Positions 44,887 to 52,682 of a stretch of DNA of 64,000 bases are shown in pieces (the stretch's first letter is position 1; each line of letters opens with the position of its first letter). The position numbers and the translations under genes are program-made. Source of the DNA: RYN-230 sp963814645 (lineage in GTDB: Bacteria > Actinomycetota > Actinomycetes > Streptosporangiales > Streptosporangiaceae); NCBI GenBank assembly GCA_963814645.1, contig CAWFDX010000015.1:310001-374000 (forward strand), read 5' to 3'. Below the pieces are notes generated by a model. It was given only the letters and a program-made list of their open reading frames with translations, did no database searches and was not told where the DNA came from.

Positions 44887-44964
44887 GGTGTCCTCCCTGC
44901 GGGCGATGATCTGGCCCGGCCCGGGCCGTCTACCCAGGCAACCACATAGCTAGAGGAGACCACG

Positions 44965-45585
44965 ATGCGGCTGACCTTGCACACCTTCCTTACCCTCGAC
45001 GGCGTCATGCAGGCCCCGGGCGGGCCGGACGAGGACCCGTCGGGTGGCTTCAGCTACGGCGGCTGGTCGGCGCCGTACGGCGCCGAGGACAGCGGCGCGG
45101 CCATCACCGGCTGGTTCGACCACGCCAGCGCGTTCCTGCTGGGCCGCAAGACGTACCAGATCTTCGCCGGGTACTGGCCCAAGGTGGCCGATCCGGGCAA
45201 CCCGATCGCCAGCAAGCTGAACGCGCTGCCCAAGTACGTGGCGTCGGCCACCCTCACGTCTGCGGACTGGCACAACTCGCAGCTGCTCGGCGGCGACGTG
45301 CTCACCGAGGTGGCCAAGCTCAAGGAGTCGCCGGGCGACGAGCTGCAGGTGCACGGCAGCGGCGAACTCGCGCAGGCGCTGATCGACGCGGACCTGGTGG
45401 ACGAGTACCGGCTGATGTACATCCCGGTGCACCTGGGCAGCGGCCGCAAGCTGTTCCGTGACGGGCTGAAGGCGGCCGCGCTGCGGCTGACCGGGTCGTC
45501 GGTGACCGGCACCGGGGTGATCATCGCCAGCTATCTGCCGGACGGCCCGGTGCGGACCGGATCATTCGACCTCGACGAGGCCTGA
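44965..45585 (+). CDS. dihydrofolate reductase-family (RibD C-terminal) protein
   Basis: 206 residues. RLTLHTFLTLDGVMQAPGGPDEDP, FLLGRKTYQIFAGYWP and LIDADLVDEYRLMYIPVHLGSGRKLF are the pattern of the RibD_C group common in actinomycetes. They bind NADPH, but the reaction is mostly unknown. Genes of this group often stand near ECF sigma factor/DGPF pairs, as here. Confidence 0.9.
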   Translation: MRLTLHTFLTLDGVMQAPGGPDEDPSGGFSYGGWSAPYGAEDSGAAITGWFDHASAFLLGRKTYQIFAGYWPKVADPGNPIASKLNALPKYVASATLTSADWHNSQLLGGDVLTEVAKLKESPGDELQVHGSGELAQALIDADLVDEYRLMYIPVHLGSGRKLFRDGLKAAALRLTGSSVTGTGVIIASYLPDGPVRTGSFDLDEA

Positions 45586-45609
45586 GCCCGGGCCGCGTAG
45601 AGTGCCGGG

Positions 45610-45757
45610 GTGACCTTGATCGCGCGCTTCAGCGTGGACGGCTTCGAGCCCCGCCAGGTGACCGGCCTGGACGGGCGGCTTCGCGGGCTGGTCCGGGCAG
45701 GCGCGCATCCGGCACGACGATCAGGGTGCCTACTTCGAGATCACCCTGGCGTCGTGA
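45610..45757 (+). pseudogene. DUF3224-like gene remnant (start and end only)
   Basis: GTG 45610 opens MTLIARFSVDGFEPRQVTGL, the usual start of a DUF3224 protein. A second frame ends the family at 45757 with GFAGWSGQARIRHDDQGAYF and EITLAS before TGA. The two pieces are out of frame and about 80 central codons are gone. This is a deletion remnant; the family name is from memory. Confidence 0.55.
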
Positions 45758-45908
45758 TGGCCGGCTGGTCAGTACGCTGACCAGGCTGGCCGGCCACTAA
45801 GCGGAAAAAATTCTCGCCGCGTGTCGATTCCGCGACCGGCCGTTCGAAGCATCAGCAGAGGGCCGGACAGCAGCGTCCAGGCCTGCTGCGGACAGAGGAG
45901 ACAGGCGG

Positions 45909-46229
45909 ATGCGGTTCCTGATGACGACCACGGCCGGGGACATGCCGGACGAGCAGATGATGGCCGACATGGGCAAGTTCGTGGCCGAGCTGAGCCAGGC
46001 CGGCGTGCTGCTGGCTACCGGCGGCCTGGACCAGGGCAGCCGGGTGACGGCCAAGGACGGGCAGATCACCGTCACCGACGGCCCGTTCGCCGAGGCCAAG
46101 GAGGCGATCATCAGCTTCGCCCTGCTCGACGTGCGGTCCAAGGATGAGGCGATCGAGCTGAGCAAGCGGTTCTGGCAGATCACCCGCAACGGAGCGGGCT
46201 ACATCCACCAGGTCTACGGCCCGGAATGA
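45909..46229 (+). CDS. YCII/DGPF-domain protein
   Basis: 106 residues. MRFLMTTTAGDMP opens the fold; DGPFAEAKEAIISFALLDVRSKDEAIELSKRF carries the DGPF motif that names the family. The next gene, 21 bases on, is an ECF42-like sigma factor, and this pairing is a conserved genomic context. AGGAG lies upstream. Confidence 0.92.
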   Translation: MRFLMTTTAGDMPDEQMMADMGKFVAELSQAGVLLATGGLDQGSRVTAKDGQITVTDGPFAEAKEAIISFALLDVRSKDEAIELSKRFWQITRNGAGYIHQVYGPE

Positions 46230-46250
46230 ACTTCGTGATCTGATCGGCTG

Positions 46251-47549
46251 GTGACCGATGCCGAGATCCAGCGGACCGTGGACGCGGTCTGGCGGCTGGA
46301 ATCGGCCCGGATCATCGCCGGCCTGGCCCGGCTGACCGGCGACCTCGGCCTGGCCGAAGACCTGGCCCAGGACGCGCTGGTCGCCGCGCTCAGCCAGTGG
46401 CCCGGGTCGGGCATCCCGCCCAACCCGGGGGCGTGGCTGATGAGCACCGCCCGGCACCGGGCCATCGACCGGCTGCGCCGCGACCAGCGGCTGCGCCGCA
46501 ACCTGGGCCAGCTCGGGCACGAACTGCACACCAGGCAGCAGGCGGACGTGTTCCGCGGGCCCGCCGACTTCGCCGCCAAGCTGGACGCACTGGACGCCGG
46601 CGAGGTGCAGGACGACCTGCTCCGGCTGATGTTCGTCGCGTGCCACCCGGTGCTGTCGGCCGGCACAAGGGTGGCGCTGACGCTGCGCCTGCTCGGCGGG
46701 CTGACCACGGACGAGATCGCCCGGGCGTTCCTGGTCGCCGAGCCGACCATCGCGCAGCGCATCGTCCGGGCCAAGCGGACGCTGGCCCGCAAGCAGGTGC
46801 CGTTCGAGGTGCCGTCGGCTGGCCAGCGGCCCGCCCGGCTGGCCTCCGTGCTGGAAGCCATCTACCTGATCTTCAACGAGGGGTACACCGCGACCGCGGG
46901 GGAGGACTGGGCCCGGCCGGAACTCTGCTACGAGGCGCTCCGGCTCGGCCGGATGCTGGCCGAGCTCAGCCCGGACGAGCCGGAGGTGCACGGCCTGACC
47001 GCCCTGATGGAGATCCAGTCGTCCCGGCTGCGGGCCCGGGCCGGCCCCGGCGGCGAGCCCATCCCGCTGCTCGAACAGGACCGGAGCCGGTGGGACCGGC
47101 TGCTCATCCGGCGCGGCTTCGCCGCGCTGCTGCGCGCCGAGCGGCTCGGCCGCCCACCCGGGCCGTACCTGGTGCAGGCGGCCATCGCGGCCTGCCACGC
47201 CCAGGCGGCCACGGCGGCCGACACCGACTGGCCGCGGATCGCGGCGCTGTACCAGACGCTGGCGGCGATCGCGCCCAGCCCGGTGGCCGAGCTCAACCGC
47301 GCGGTTGCGGTGGGCATGGCGCACGGGCCGGCCCGCGGGCTGGAACTGGCCGACCGGCTGGCCGCCGGGCCGGAGCTGCGCCGCTATCACCTGCTGCCCA
47401 GCGTGCGCGGTGACCTGCTGGCCAAGCTGGGCCGCGACGATGAGGCGCGGGCCGAGTTCGAGCGGGCGGCCGCGCTCACCCGCAACGCCCAGGAGCGCGC
47501 CGTGCTGCTGCGCCGCGCTGCCGAATGCGGCCGCGGCGGCCAGACATGA
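46251..47549 (+). CDS. ECF42-like RNA polymerase sigma factor with long C-terminal domain
   Basis: 432 residues, GTG start. Region 2: GDLGLAEDLAQDALVAALSQW and STARHRAIDRLRRDQRL. Region 4: LTLRLLGGLTTDEIARAFLV, AEPTIAQRIVRAKRTL. The 200-residue C-terminal extension (SPVAELNRAVAVGMAHGPAR, KLGRDDEARAEFERAA) has TPR-like helices. It lacks a visible anti-sigma gene; in this group the extension and the DGPF partner are thought to replace it. Confidence 0.92.
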   Translation: MTDAEIQRTVDAVWRLESARIIAGLARLTGDLGLAEDLAQDALVAALSQWPGSGIPPNPGAWLMSTARHRAIDRLRRDQRLRRNLGQLGHELHTRQQADVFRGPADFAAKLDALDAGEVQDDLLRLMFVACHPVLSAGTRVALTLRLLGGLTTDEIARAFLVAEPTIAQRIVRAKRTLARKQVPFEVPSAGQRPARLASVLEAIYLIFNEGYTATAGEDWARPELCYEALRLGRMLAELSPDEPEVHGLTALMEIQSSRLRARAGPGGEPIPLLEQDRSRWDRLLIRRGFAALLRAERLGRPPGPYLVQAAIAACHAQAATAADTDWPRIAALYQTLAAIAPSPVAELNRAVAVGMAHGPARGLELADRLAAGPELRRYHLLPSVRGDLLAKLGRDDEARAEFERAAALTRNAQERAVLLRRAAECGRGGQT

Positions 47550-47581
47550 TCATGTGACCGGCCCGGGGGTATGCCTGCAGC

Positions 47582-48586
47582 GTGAGCGACGGTACTGGGG
47601 GCCTGCCCGCCGGGCTGCGGCCGATGCTGGCCAGCCCGGGGCAGCTGCCCGGGGACGAGGCCGGCTGGGCCTACGAGCTGAAATGGGACGGCATCCGGGC
47701 GCTGGCCTACGTCCAGGACGGCCAGGTGCGGCTGGTCTCCCGGCTCGGCCGGGACATGACCCGGGCCTACCCGGAACTGCACCAGCTGGCCACGCCCGGC
47801 AGCTGGTCCCAGGCCGTGCTGGACGGTGAGGTCGTCGCGTTCGACCCGGCCGGCCGGCCCAGCTTCGAGCTGCTCCAGCAGCGGATGCACGTGACCGCGC
47901 CGATCCGGGCGGCCCGGCTGGCCACCGCCGTGCCCGTCACGTACCTGGCCTTCGACCTGCTCAGCCTGGACGGCCGGGTGCTGCTGACGGCCGGGTATGC
48001 CAGCCGGCGTTCGGCCTTGGAGGGGCTGGGGCTGCCCGCGCCGTACTGGCAGGTGCCGCCGGCCTTCACCGGCTATCGCGGCGCCGACGTGCTGGCCGCG
48101 TCCGGCGAGCACGGCCTGGAGGGCATCGTGGCCAAGCGGCTGGACTCCCGGTACGAGCCGGGGACCCGGTCGGCGGCGTGGCGGAAGGTGAAGAACACCT
48201 ACCGCCAGGAAGTGGTCATCGGCGGCTGGAAGCCCGGCGAGGGGGCGCGCAGCGGCCAGATCGGCTCGCTGCTCATCGGCGTGTACGGGACGGCCGGCGA
48301 CCTGGAGTACGCCGGGCACGTGGGCACCGGGTTCACCGCGGTCACCCTGCACCAGCTGGGGCGGCTGCTCGGCCCGCTGCGCACCGGCAGCCCGCCGTTC
48401 CGCACCGCCATCCCGGCCGAGCACGCCAGGAACGTGATCTGGGTGCAGCCCCGGCTGGTGGCCGAGGTGGAGTTCGCCGGCTGGACGTCGGCCGGCCGGA
48501 TGCGCGCCGCGTCGTACAAGGGCCTGCGCCCGGACAAGGACCCGGACCAGGTGATCCGCGAGCCGGGCGGCCCGCCGCAGCGGTGA
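47582..48586 (+). CDS. ATP-dependent DNA ligase, LigC/LigD-ligase type
   Basis: 334 residues, GTG start. YELKWDGIRALAY is motif I with the adenylated Lys34 (KWDG), LVSRLGRDMTRAYPEL motif Ia/III, EHGLEGIVAKRLDSRYEPG motif IV, and SAAWRKVKNT motif V. The C-terminal part is an OB domain. No Ku gene or primase/nuclease domain is near, so it is a stand-alone ligase rather than the full NHEJ LigD. Confidence 0.92.
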   Translation: MSDGTGGLPAGLRPMLASPGQLPGDEAGWAYELKWDGIRALAYVQDGQVRLVSRLGRDMTRAYPELHQLATPGSWSQAVLDGEVVAFDPAGRPSFELLQQRMHVTAPIRAARLATAVPVTYLAFDLLSLDGRVLLTAGYASRRSALEGLGLPAPYWQVPPAFTGYRGADVLAASGEHGLEGIVAKRLDSRYEPGTRSAAWRKVKNTYRQEVVIGGWKPGEGARSGQIGSLLIGVYGTAGDLEYAGHVGTGFTAVTLHQLGRLLGPLRTGSPPFRTAIPAEHARNVIWVQPRLVAEVEFAGWTSAGRMRAASYKGLRPDKDPDQVIREPGGPPQR

Positions 48587-48640
48587 GCCAGCTTCCGGCC
48601 CCGGGCTGACGCGGGCCGGCCGTCACCGTACCGTTGTGCC

Positions 48641-49471
48641 GTGGCCCCTCATGTCCCGGCGCAGCTCAGCCCGGCCATCACCCGGCCCCGCGCGCACGTC
48701 GAGGCGGTGCTGGCGCAGAGCCTGCGCGAGGTGGGCCCGGCCGGCCGGGCCGCGCTGGCCTGGACCTGGGCGCTGACCGGCAGCCGGCCGTCCCCGATCA
48801 CGCTGTCACTGGCCCCCGGCTGCCCGCCGTCCCAGGCCGAGATCCTGGCCGAGGCGGCGGCCGAGCCGGAAGGCTCCACCGCGCCGCCCGGGGTGCCCGC
48901 CGACTTCCGCGACCAGCTCCGGGAGACCCGGGCCGTGCTCAGCTGGCTGGCCGGGGCCTGCGACGAGATCCCGGTCGATGACGACGCCCGCGGCCGCCTG
49001 ATCGGCGCCCGCGGTGACTACGCGCGCACCGACGAACAGATCCGCCGCCTGCTCGAGCAGGCTCAGCTCGGCCTCAAGGCAGCCGACCTGCCCGAGCCGC
49101 TCCCGTCCGCGGCGGCCCGGCACCCCTGGCGCTGGAGCCAGGACTGGATGAACGCCAGCTGGTTGCACGGGGTCGCCGACCTGCTCGGCTGGGTGCTGGG
49201 GGAGAGCGCGGCTTCGCCGCTCGGCCGCCCGGTCCCGGGGCCGCCCAGCCGGTACGAGCTGACCGCCGAGGCGGCCGCCGCCGACGACGTGGTGCTGCAG
49301 GGCCGCCCGGGTGGGCTGCGGGTGGACCCGGACCGCTACCCGCCGCCGCAGTACGGCGAGGGCCTGCAGGCCGCCGTGCGCTGGCTGCGCGGCGAGGTCA
49401 CCGCGGCGCCGGTGGACGCCGCGGGCCGCGGCCCGTATCAGCGTCAGCCTGGCCGCGTTCTGCATAGTTGA
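48641..49471 (+). CDS. hypothetical protein, unrecognised
   Basis: 276 residues from GTG 48641. Mostly helical, with TRPRAHVEAVLAQSLREVGP near the start and a Trp-rich middle (HPWRWSQDWMNASWLHGVAD). No signal peptide or membrane segment. I recognise no family. It follows the ligase by 54 bases and precedes the kinase. Confidence 0.6.
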   Translation: MAPHVPAQLSPAITRPRAHVEAVLAQSLREVGPAGRAALAWTWALTGSRPSPITLSLAPGCPPSQAEILAEAAAEPEGSTAPPGVPADFRDQLRETRAVLSWLAGACDEIPVDDDARGRLIGARGDYARTDEQIRRLLEQAQLGLKAADLPEPLPSAAARHPWRWSQDWMNASWLHGVADLLGWVLGESAASPLGRPVPGPPSRYELTAEAAAADDVVLQGRPGGLRVDPDRYPPPQYGEGLQAAVRWLRGEVTAAPVDAAGRGPYQRQPGRVLHS

Positions 49472-49510
49472 CCGGTTAGTGCCGTTCCCGAGGGTAGCCT
49501 GTGGCCCGCT

Positions 49511-51100
49511 ATGTCCACTCCTGGGATCACGCTGGCCGGCCGCTACCAGCTGGAGAGCTGGATCGCGGCGGGCGCGGTCGGTGAGGTGTGGCGGGCCACT
49601 GACCTGGTGCTGAGCCGGCCCGTCGCGGTCAAGCGGCTGCGCGATGGCTACGCGGGCCAGCCGGAGGCGATGGAGCGGTTCCGGGCCGAGGCACGGCACG
49701 CCGGGGCGCTGTCCCACCCCGGCATCGCCCAGGTCTACGACTACGGCGAGGCCGAGCCGCCCAGCCCGCCGTTCCTGGTCATGGAGTTCGTGAACGGCCC
49801 GTCGCTGGCCGGGCTGCTGGCGGGCGGGCCGCTCGACCCGGCCGACGCGATGGACGTGCTGGCCCAGGTGGCCGCGGGACTGGCCGCCGCGCACGCGGCC
49901 GGCCTGGTGCACCGGGACATCAAGCCGGCCAACCTGCTGGTCGGCGGGGACGGCCAGCTGAAGATCACCGATTTCGGTATCGCGCACGCGGCCGGCTCGG
50001 CCCAGCTGACCCGGACCGGGACGATGCTCGGCACCCCGTCCTACCTGGCCCCGGAACGGGCCGCCGGGGCGAGCGCCACCGCGGCCAGCGACCTGTACTC
50101 GCTCGGCGTGGTGGGCTACGAGTGCCTGGCCGGGCAGCCGCCGTTCCAGGGCACCCCGATGGAGGTGGTGGCCGCCTGCCAGCGCGCCCCGCTGCCGCCG
50201 CTGCCCGCCGCCGTACCCGCCGGGGTGGCCGCCCTGGTCATGGAGCTGACCGCGAAGGACCCGGCGGCCCGGCCGGCCAGCGCCAGCCAGGTCGCCGGCC
50301 GGGCCGCCCGGCTGCGGGACGCGCTGCGCGACAGCCGCGCCGCCGCGCAGGCCGCCCGCCCCGTGCCGGTAGCGCAGTCGCCAGTAGCACAGTCGCCAGT
50401 AGCACAGTCGCCGGTGGCGCAGCCGGCCGCCGGGCCGGTGCCGCTGCCCGGCGAGCCGCTGCCTGCGGGGGCGGCTGCCACCGCCACCATCGCGGCCTTC
50501 CCGCCGGCCGGCGACCCGGCCACCGGCTGGCCGCCGGGCCCGGCCACCGGCTGGCCGGCCGAGCCGGGGACCGGCTGGCCGGCCGACCCGGCCACCGCGT
50601 GGCCGCCGGAACTGGGCCAGGACGTGCCCGGCCCCGCCGGGCCGCGCCGCGGCTGGCCGTGGTGGGCCGTCCCGCTCGGCGCCGCGCTGGCCGTGCTGGT
50701 GGCCGCCACCGGCTGGCTCGTGCTCAGCAGCAGCGGCAGCACCCCGGCGGCCGCGCCGCAGCCCACCGCCACACACCCGGCGGCCACCGCGGCCAGCACC
50801 CCGGCGGTCCGCACCGTCAACGTCAGCGCGGCCGCGCTGGCCGGGCTGCCGGTCCGGGTGGTCCGGCAGCGGCTGGCCCGGCTCGGCCTGCGCCCGCACC
50901 TGGTCATGGAGCTCGCCTTCCGGCAGCCGCCCGGCACGGTGCTGTCCGTGCAGCCCAGCGGCCCGGTCACGGTGGGCAGCGTGGTCACCGTGCTGGTGGC
51001 GCGCCGGCCCGCCGGGGAGCAGCACGGGCATGACGGCGGGAACGGCCAGGGCGGCCACGGTCACCACGGCGGCGGCGGCAACGGGAACGGCGGCGACTGA
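49511..51100 (+). CDS. PASTA-domain Ser/Thr protein kinase
   Basis: 529 residues. Kinase domain 10-275: VAVKRL (Lys41), HRDIKPANLL (Asp136), DFG (154-156), GTPSYLAPE. A Pro-rich linker carries PVAQS and ATGWP repeats, then one membrane segment (about 385-407) and a single extracellular PASTA domain (about 435-499, RVVRQRLARLGLRPHL), then a Gly/His tail ending HGHHGGGGNGNGGD. PknB-like kinases sense peptidoglycan. Only one PASTA repeat is unusual next to the several in PknB. Confidence 0.94.
   Translation: MSTPGITLAGRYQLESWIAAGAVGEVWRATDLVLSRPVAVKRLRDGYAGQPEAMERFRAEARHAGALSHPGIAQVYDYGEAEPPSPPFLVMEFVNGPSLAGLLAGGPLDPADAMDVLAQVAAGLAAAHAAGLVHRDIKPANLLVGGDGQLKITDFGIAHAAGSAQLTRTGTMLGTPSYLAPERAAGASATAASDLYSLGVVGYECLAGQPPFQGTPMEVVAACQRAPLPPLPAAVPAGVAALVMELTAKDPAARPASASQVAGRAARLRDALRDSRAAAQAARPVPVAQSPVAQSPVAQSPVAQPAAGPVPLPGEPLPAGAAATATIAAFPPAGDPATGWPPGPATGWPAEPGTGWPADPATAWPPELGQDVPGPAGPRRGWPWWAVPLGAALAVLVAATGWLVLSSSGSTPAAAPQPTATHPAATAASTPAVRTVNVSAAALAGLPVRVVRQRLARLGLRPHLVMELAFRQPPGTVLSVQPSGPVTVGSVVTVLVARRPAGEQHGHDGGNGQGGHGHHGGGGNGNGGD
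50369..50428 (+). repeat. four 15-base tandem repeats in the kinase gene
   Basis: Four copies of a unit close to GTAGCACAGTCGCCA encode PVAQS repeats in the juxtamembrane linker. Units two and three are nearly identical, which suggests recent slippage. Confidence 0.85.
50519..50611 (+). repeat. 24-base tandem repeats in the kinase linker
   Basis: Four degenerate copies encode ATGWPPGP-like octapeptides just before the membrane segment. The unit GCCACCGGCTGGCCG recurs. They lengthen the flexible linker. Confidence 0.8.
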
Positions 51101-51153
51101 GCTACCGCGTACGCTGGCCGGTGCGGCGGCCGGCGGACCGAGGAGACGAGCAG

Positions 51154-52014
51154 GTGCCCAAGGCGAACGGGAATCGGCGAACCGGGGGCAACGGCACCGG
51201 TGGCGGGTCGGCCGGGAAGACCCGGGGCGGGGGCAAGGCGGCCCGGACCGCCGCCGCCCGGGCCCGGGTGGCCGAGATGCGGGCCCAGGAGGCCAGGCGC
51301 AAGCGGCGGCGCAACTGGCTGGCCGGCCTGGGCGCGGCGGCCGTCGTCATCCTGGTCGCGGTGGGCATCACGCTGGCCGTCACGCTCGGCGGCAGCAGCA
51401 CGCCGAACAACACGGCGGGCGGCACGCCCAAGCTCAAGCTGGCCGCGCTGACCACGCTGGGCACGCTGCGCGCGGCGCCCGCCCCCGGGCCGGCCGGGCC
51501 CGAGGGAGTGCCGATCCCGGCGGCGCCCCCGCTGACCAGCACGGCCACCAAGGCCACCGGGCAGCAGGTGGACGGGATCGGCTGTGACACGTCCGAGCAG
51601 ACGCTGTTCCACATTCACGCCCACCTGACCATCTTCGTGAACGGCGCGGCCCGCCAGGTGCCCGCGGGCATCGGCATCCCGGGCGCGCAGGGCCAGAGCA
51701 CCCGCAGCGGCACGTTCATTGACAGCGGCACCTGCTTCTACTGGCTGCACACGCACGCCGCCGACGGCATCGTCCACATCGAGTCCCCGGTGCAGCGCAC
51801 CTACACGCTGGGTGAGTTCTTCAACGAATGGGGCCAGCCGCTCAGCACGAACCGGGTCGGGCCCGCCACCGGGAAGGTGACCGCGCTTTACAACGGCCGC
51901 GTCTACCTCGGGAACCCGGCCGACATCCCGCTCACCAAGCACGCCCAGATCCAGCTCGAGGTCGGCTCGCCGCTGGTCGCCCCGGACAAGATCACCTTCC
52001 CGGACGGGCTGTGA
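51154..52014 (+). CDS. histidine-rich membrane-anchored protein of unknown function
   Basis: 286 residues from GTG 51154, with GAGGAG upstream. A basic Gly/Lys/Arg N-terminus (about 60 residues) is followed by one membrane segment (WLAGLGAAAVVILVAVGITL) and a 200-residue extracytoplasmic domain. That domain has FHIHAHLTIFVNG and CFYWLHTHAADGIVHIE, clustered His plus two Cys (CDTSE and CFYW) that could bind a metal, probably copper. It lies 53 bases after the PASTA kinase. I have seen such HIHAHL/LHTHxxDGIIH proteins as uncharacterised. It could also be a kinase substrate. Confidence 0.72.
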   Translation: MPKANGNRRTGGNGTGGGSAGKTRGGGKAARTAAARARVAEMRAQEARRKRRRNWLAGLGAAAVVILVAVGITLAVTLGGSSTPNNTAGGTPKLKLAALTTLGTLRAAPAPGPAGPEGVPIPAAPPLTSTATKATGQQVDGIGCDTSEQTLFHIHAHLTIFVNGAARQVPAGIGIPGAQGQSTRSGTFIDSGTCFYWLHTHAADGIVHIESPVQRTYTLGEFFNEWGQPLSTNRVGPATGKVTALYNGRVYLGNPADIPLTKHAQIQLEVGSPLVAPDKITFPDGL

Positions 52015-52024
52015 CCGGGCCCGG

Positions 52025-52627
52025 TCAGGCCCGGCGCAGGGTGGCCAGCCAGGCCTGAACCGTCGAAGTGGGCAGGCCAGGATTGATGTCCATGGTGGCG
52101 GCGCTGATGCTGTCCACCGCCCAGCCATCGGCGAACGCGGCGCGCAGCTCGTCCTGGCTGACCCGGCGCGGGCCGAACGTGCCCGGCTGCCGGTCGCTGA
52201 AGCACATCAGGTAGCAATGCCCGCCGGGCCGGAGCACCCCGGCCAGGCTGATCACGTAGTTGGCGCGATCGGCGTCGTCGAAGGTGTGGAACACCCCGCA
52301 ATCGATGATGGTGTCGAAGGCCCGGCCCAGCTCGCCCAGGTACAGCGCGTTGGCCACCTCGAACTGGGCCCGTACGTCGCGGTCGGCGGCCTTGGCCCGG
52401 GCCTGCTCGATGGCCCGCTGCGAGATGTCCACGCCGAACGCGTCCGCGCCGTACTGGGCGGCCAGCAGCGTCTGCTCCCCGGTCCCGCAGCCTGAGTCCA
52501 GCAGCTGGCCGGTGAGCAGGCCGGCCTCGGCCAGCCGGGCGAACTCGGGCTGCGGCCGGCCGATGTCCCAGGGCGCCGGCGCCTTCCCGGCCGCATACTC
52601 ATCGTCCCAGCCTGGCGTCGCCGTCAT
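52025..52627 (-). CDS. class I SAM-dependent methyltransferase
   Basis: 200 residues. LLDSGCGTGEQTLLAAQYGADAFGVDIS is the SAM loop, and IIDCGVFHTFDDADRANYVI the motif IV region. WDDEYAAGKAPAPWDIGRPQ at the N-terminus is typical of the thiopurine-methyltransferase-like or TehB-like group. It converges on the His-rich gene with 10 bases between stops. Confidence 0.9.
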   Translation of the reverse strand: MTATPGWDDEYAAGKAPAPWDIGRPQPEFARLAEAGLLTGQLLDSGCGTGEQTLLAAQYGADAFGVDISQRAIEQARAKAADRDVRAQFEVANALYLGELGRAFDTIIDCGVFHTFDDADRANYVISLAGVLRPGGHCYLMCFSDRQPGTFGPRRVSQDELRAAFADGWAVDSISAATMDINPGLPTSTVQAWLATLRRA

Positions 52628-52682
52628 CGGCCCATGGTGTCATGGGGACGCGGTGTCATGGGGACGCGGTGCCACGGGAACG

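Noticed and set aside
47582..48586. Bacterial NHEJ (Ku-LigD) locus
   Set aside because: The ligase stands alone. No Ku, primase or phosphoesterase gene is near.
49511..51100. PknB itself
   Set aside because: Only one PASTA domain and a different linker; the dcw-associated neighbours of pknB (pbpA, rodA, FHA proteins, PP2C) are absent.
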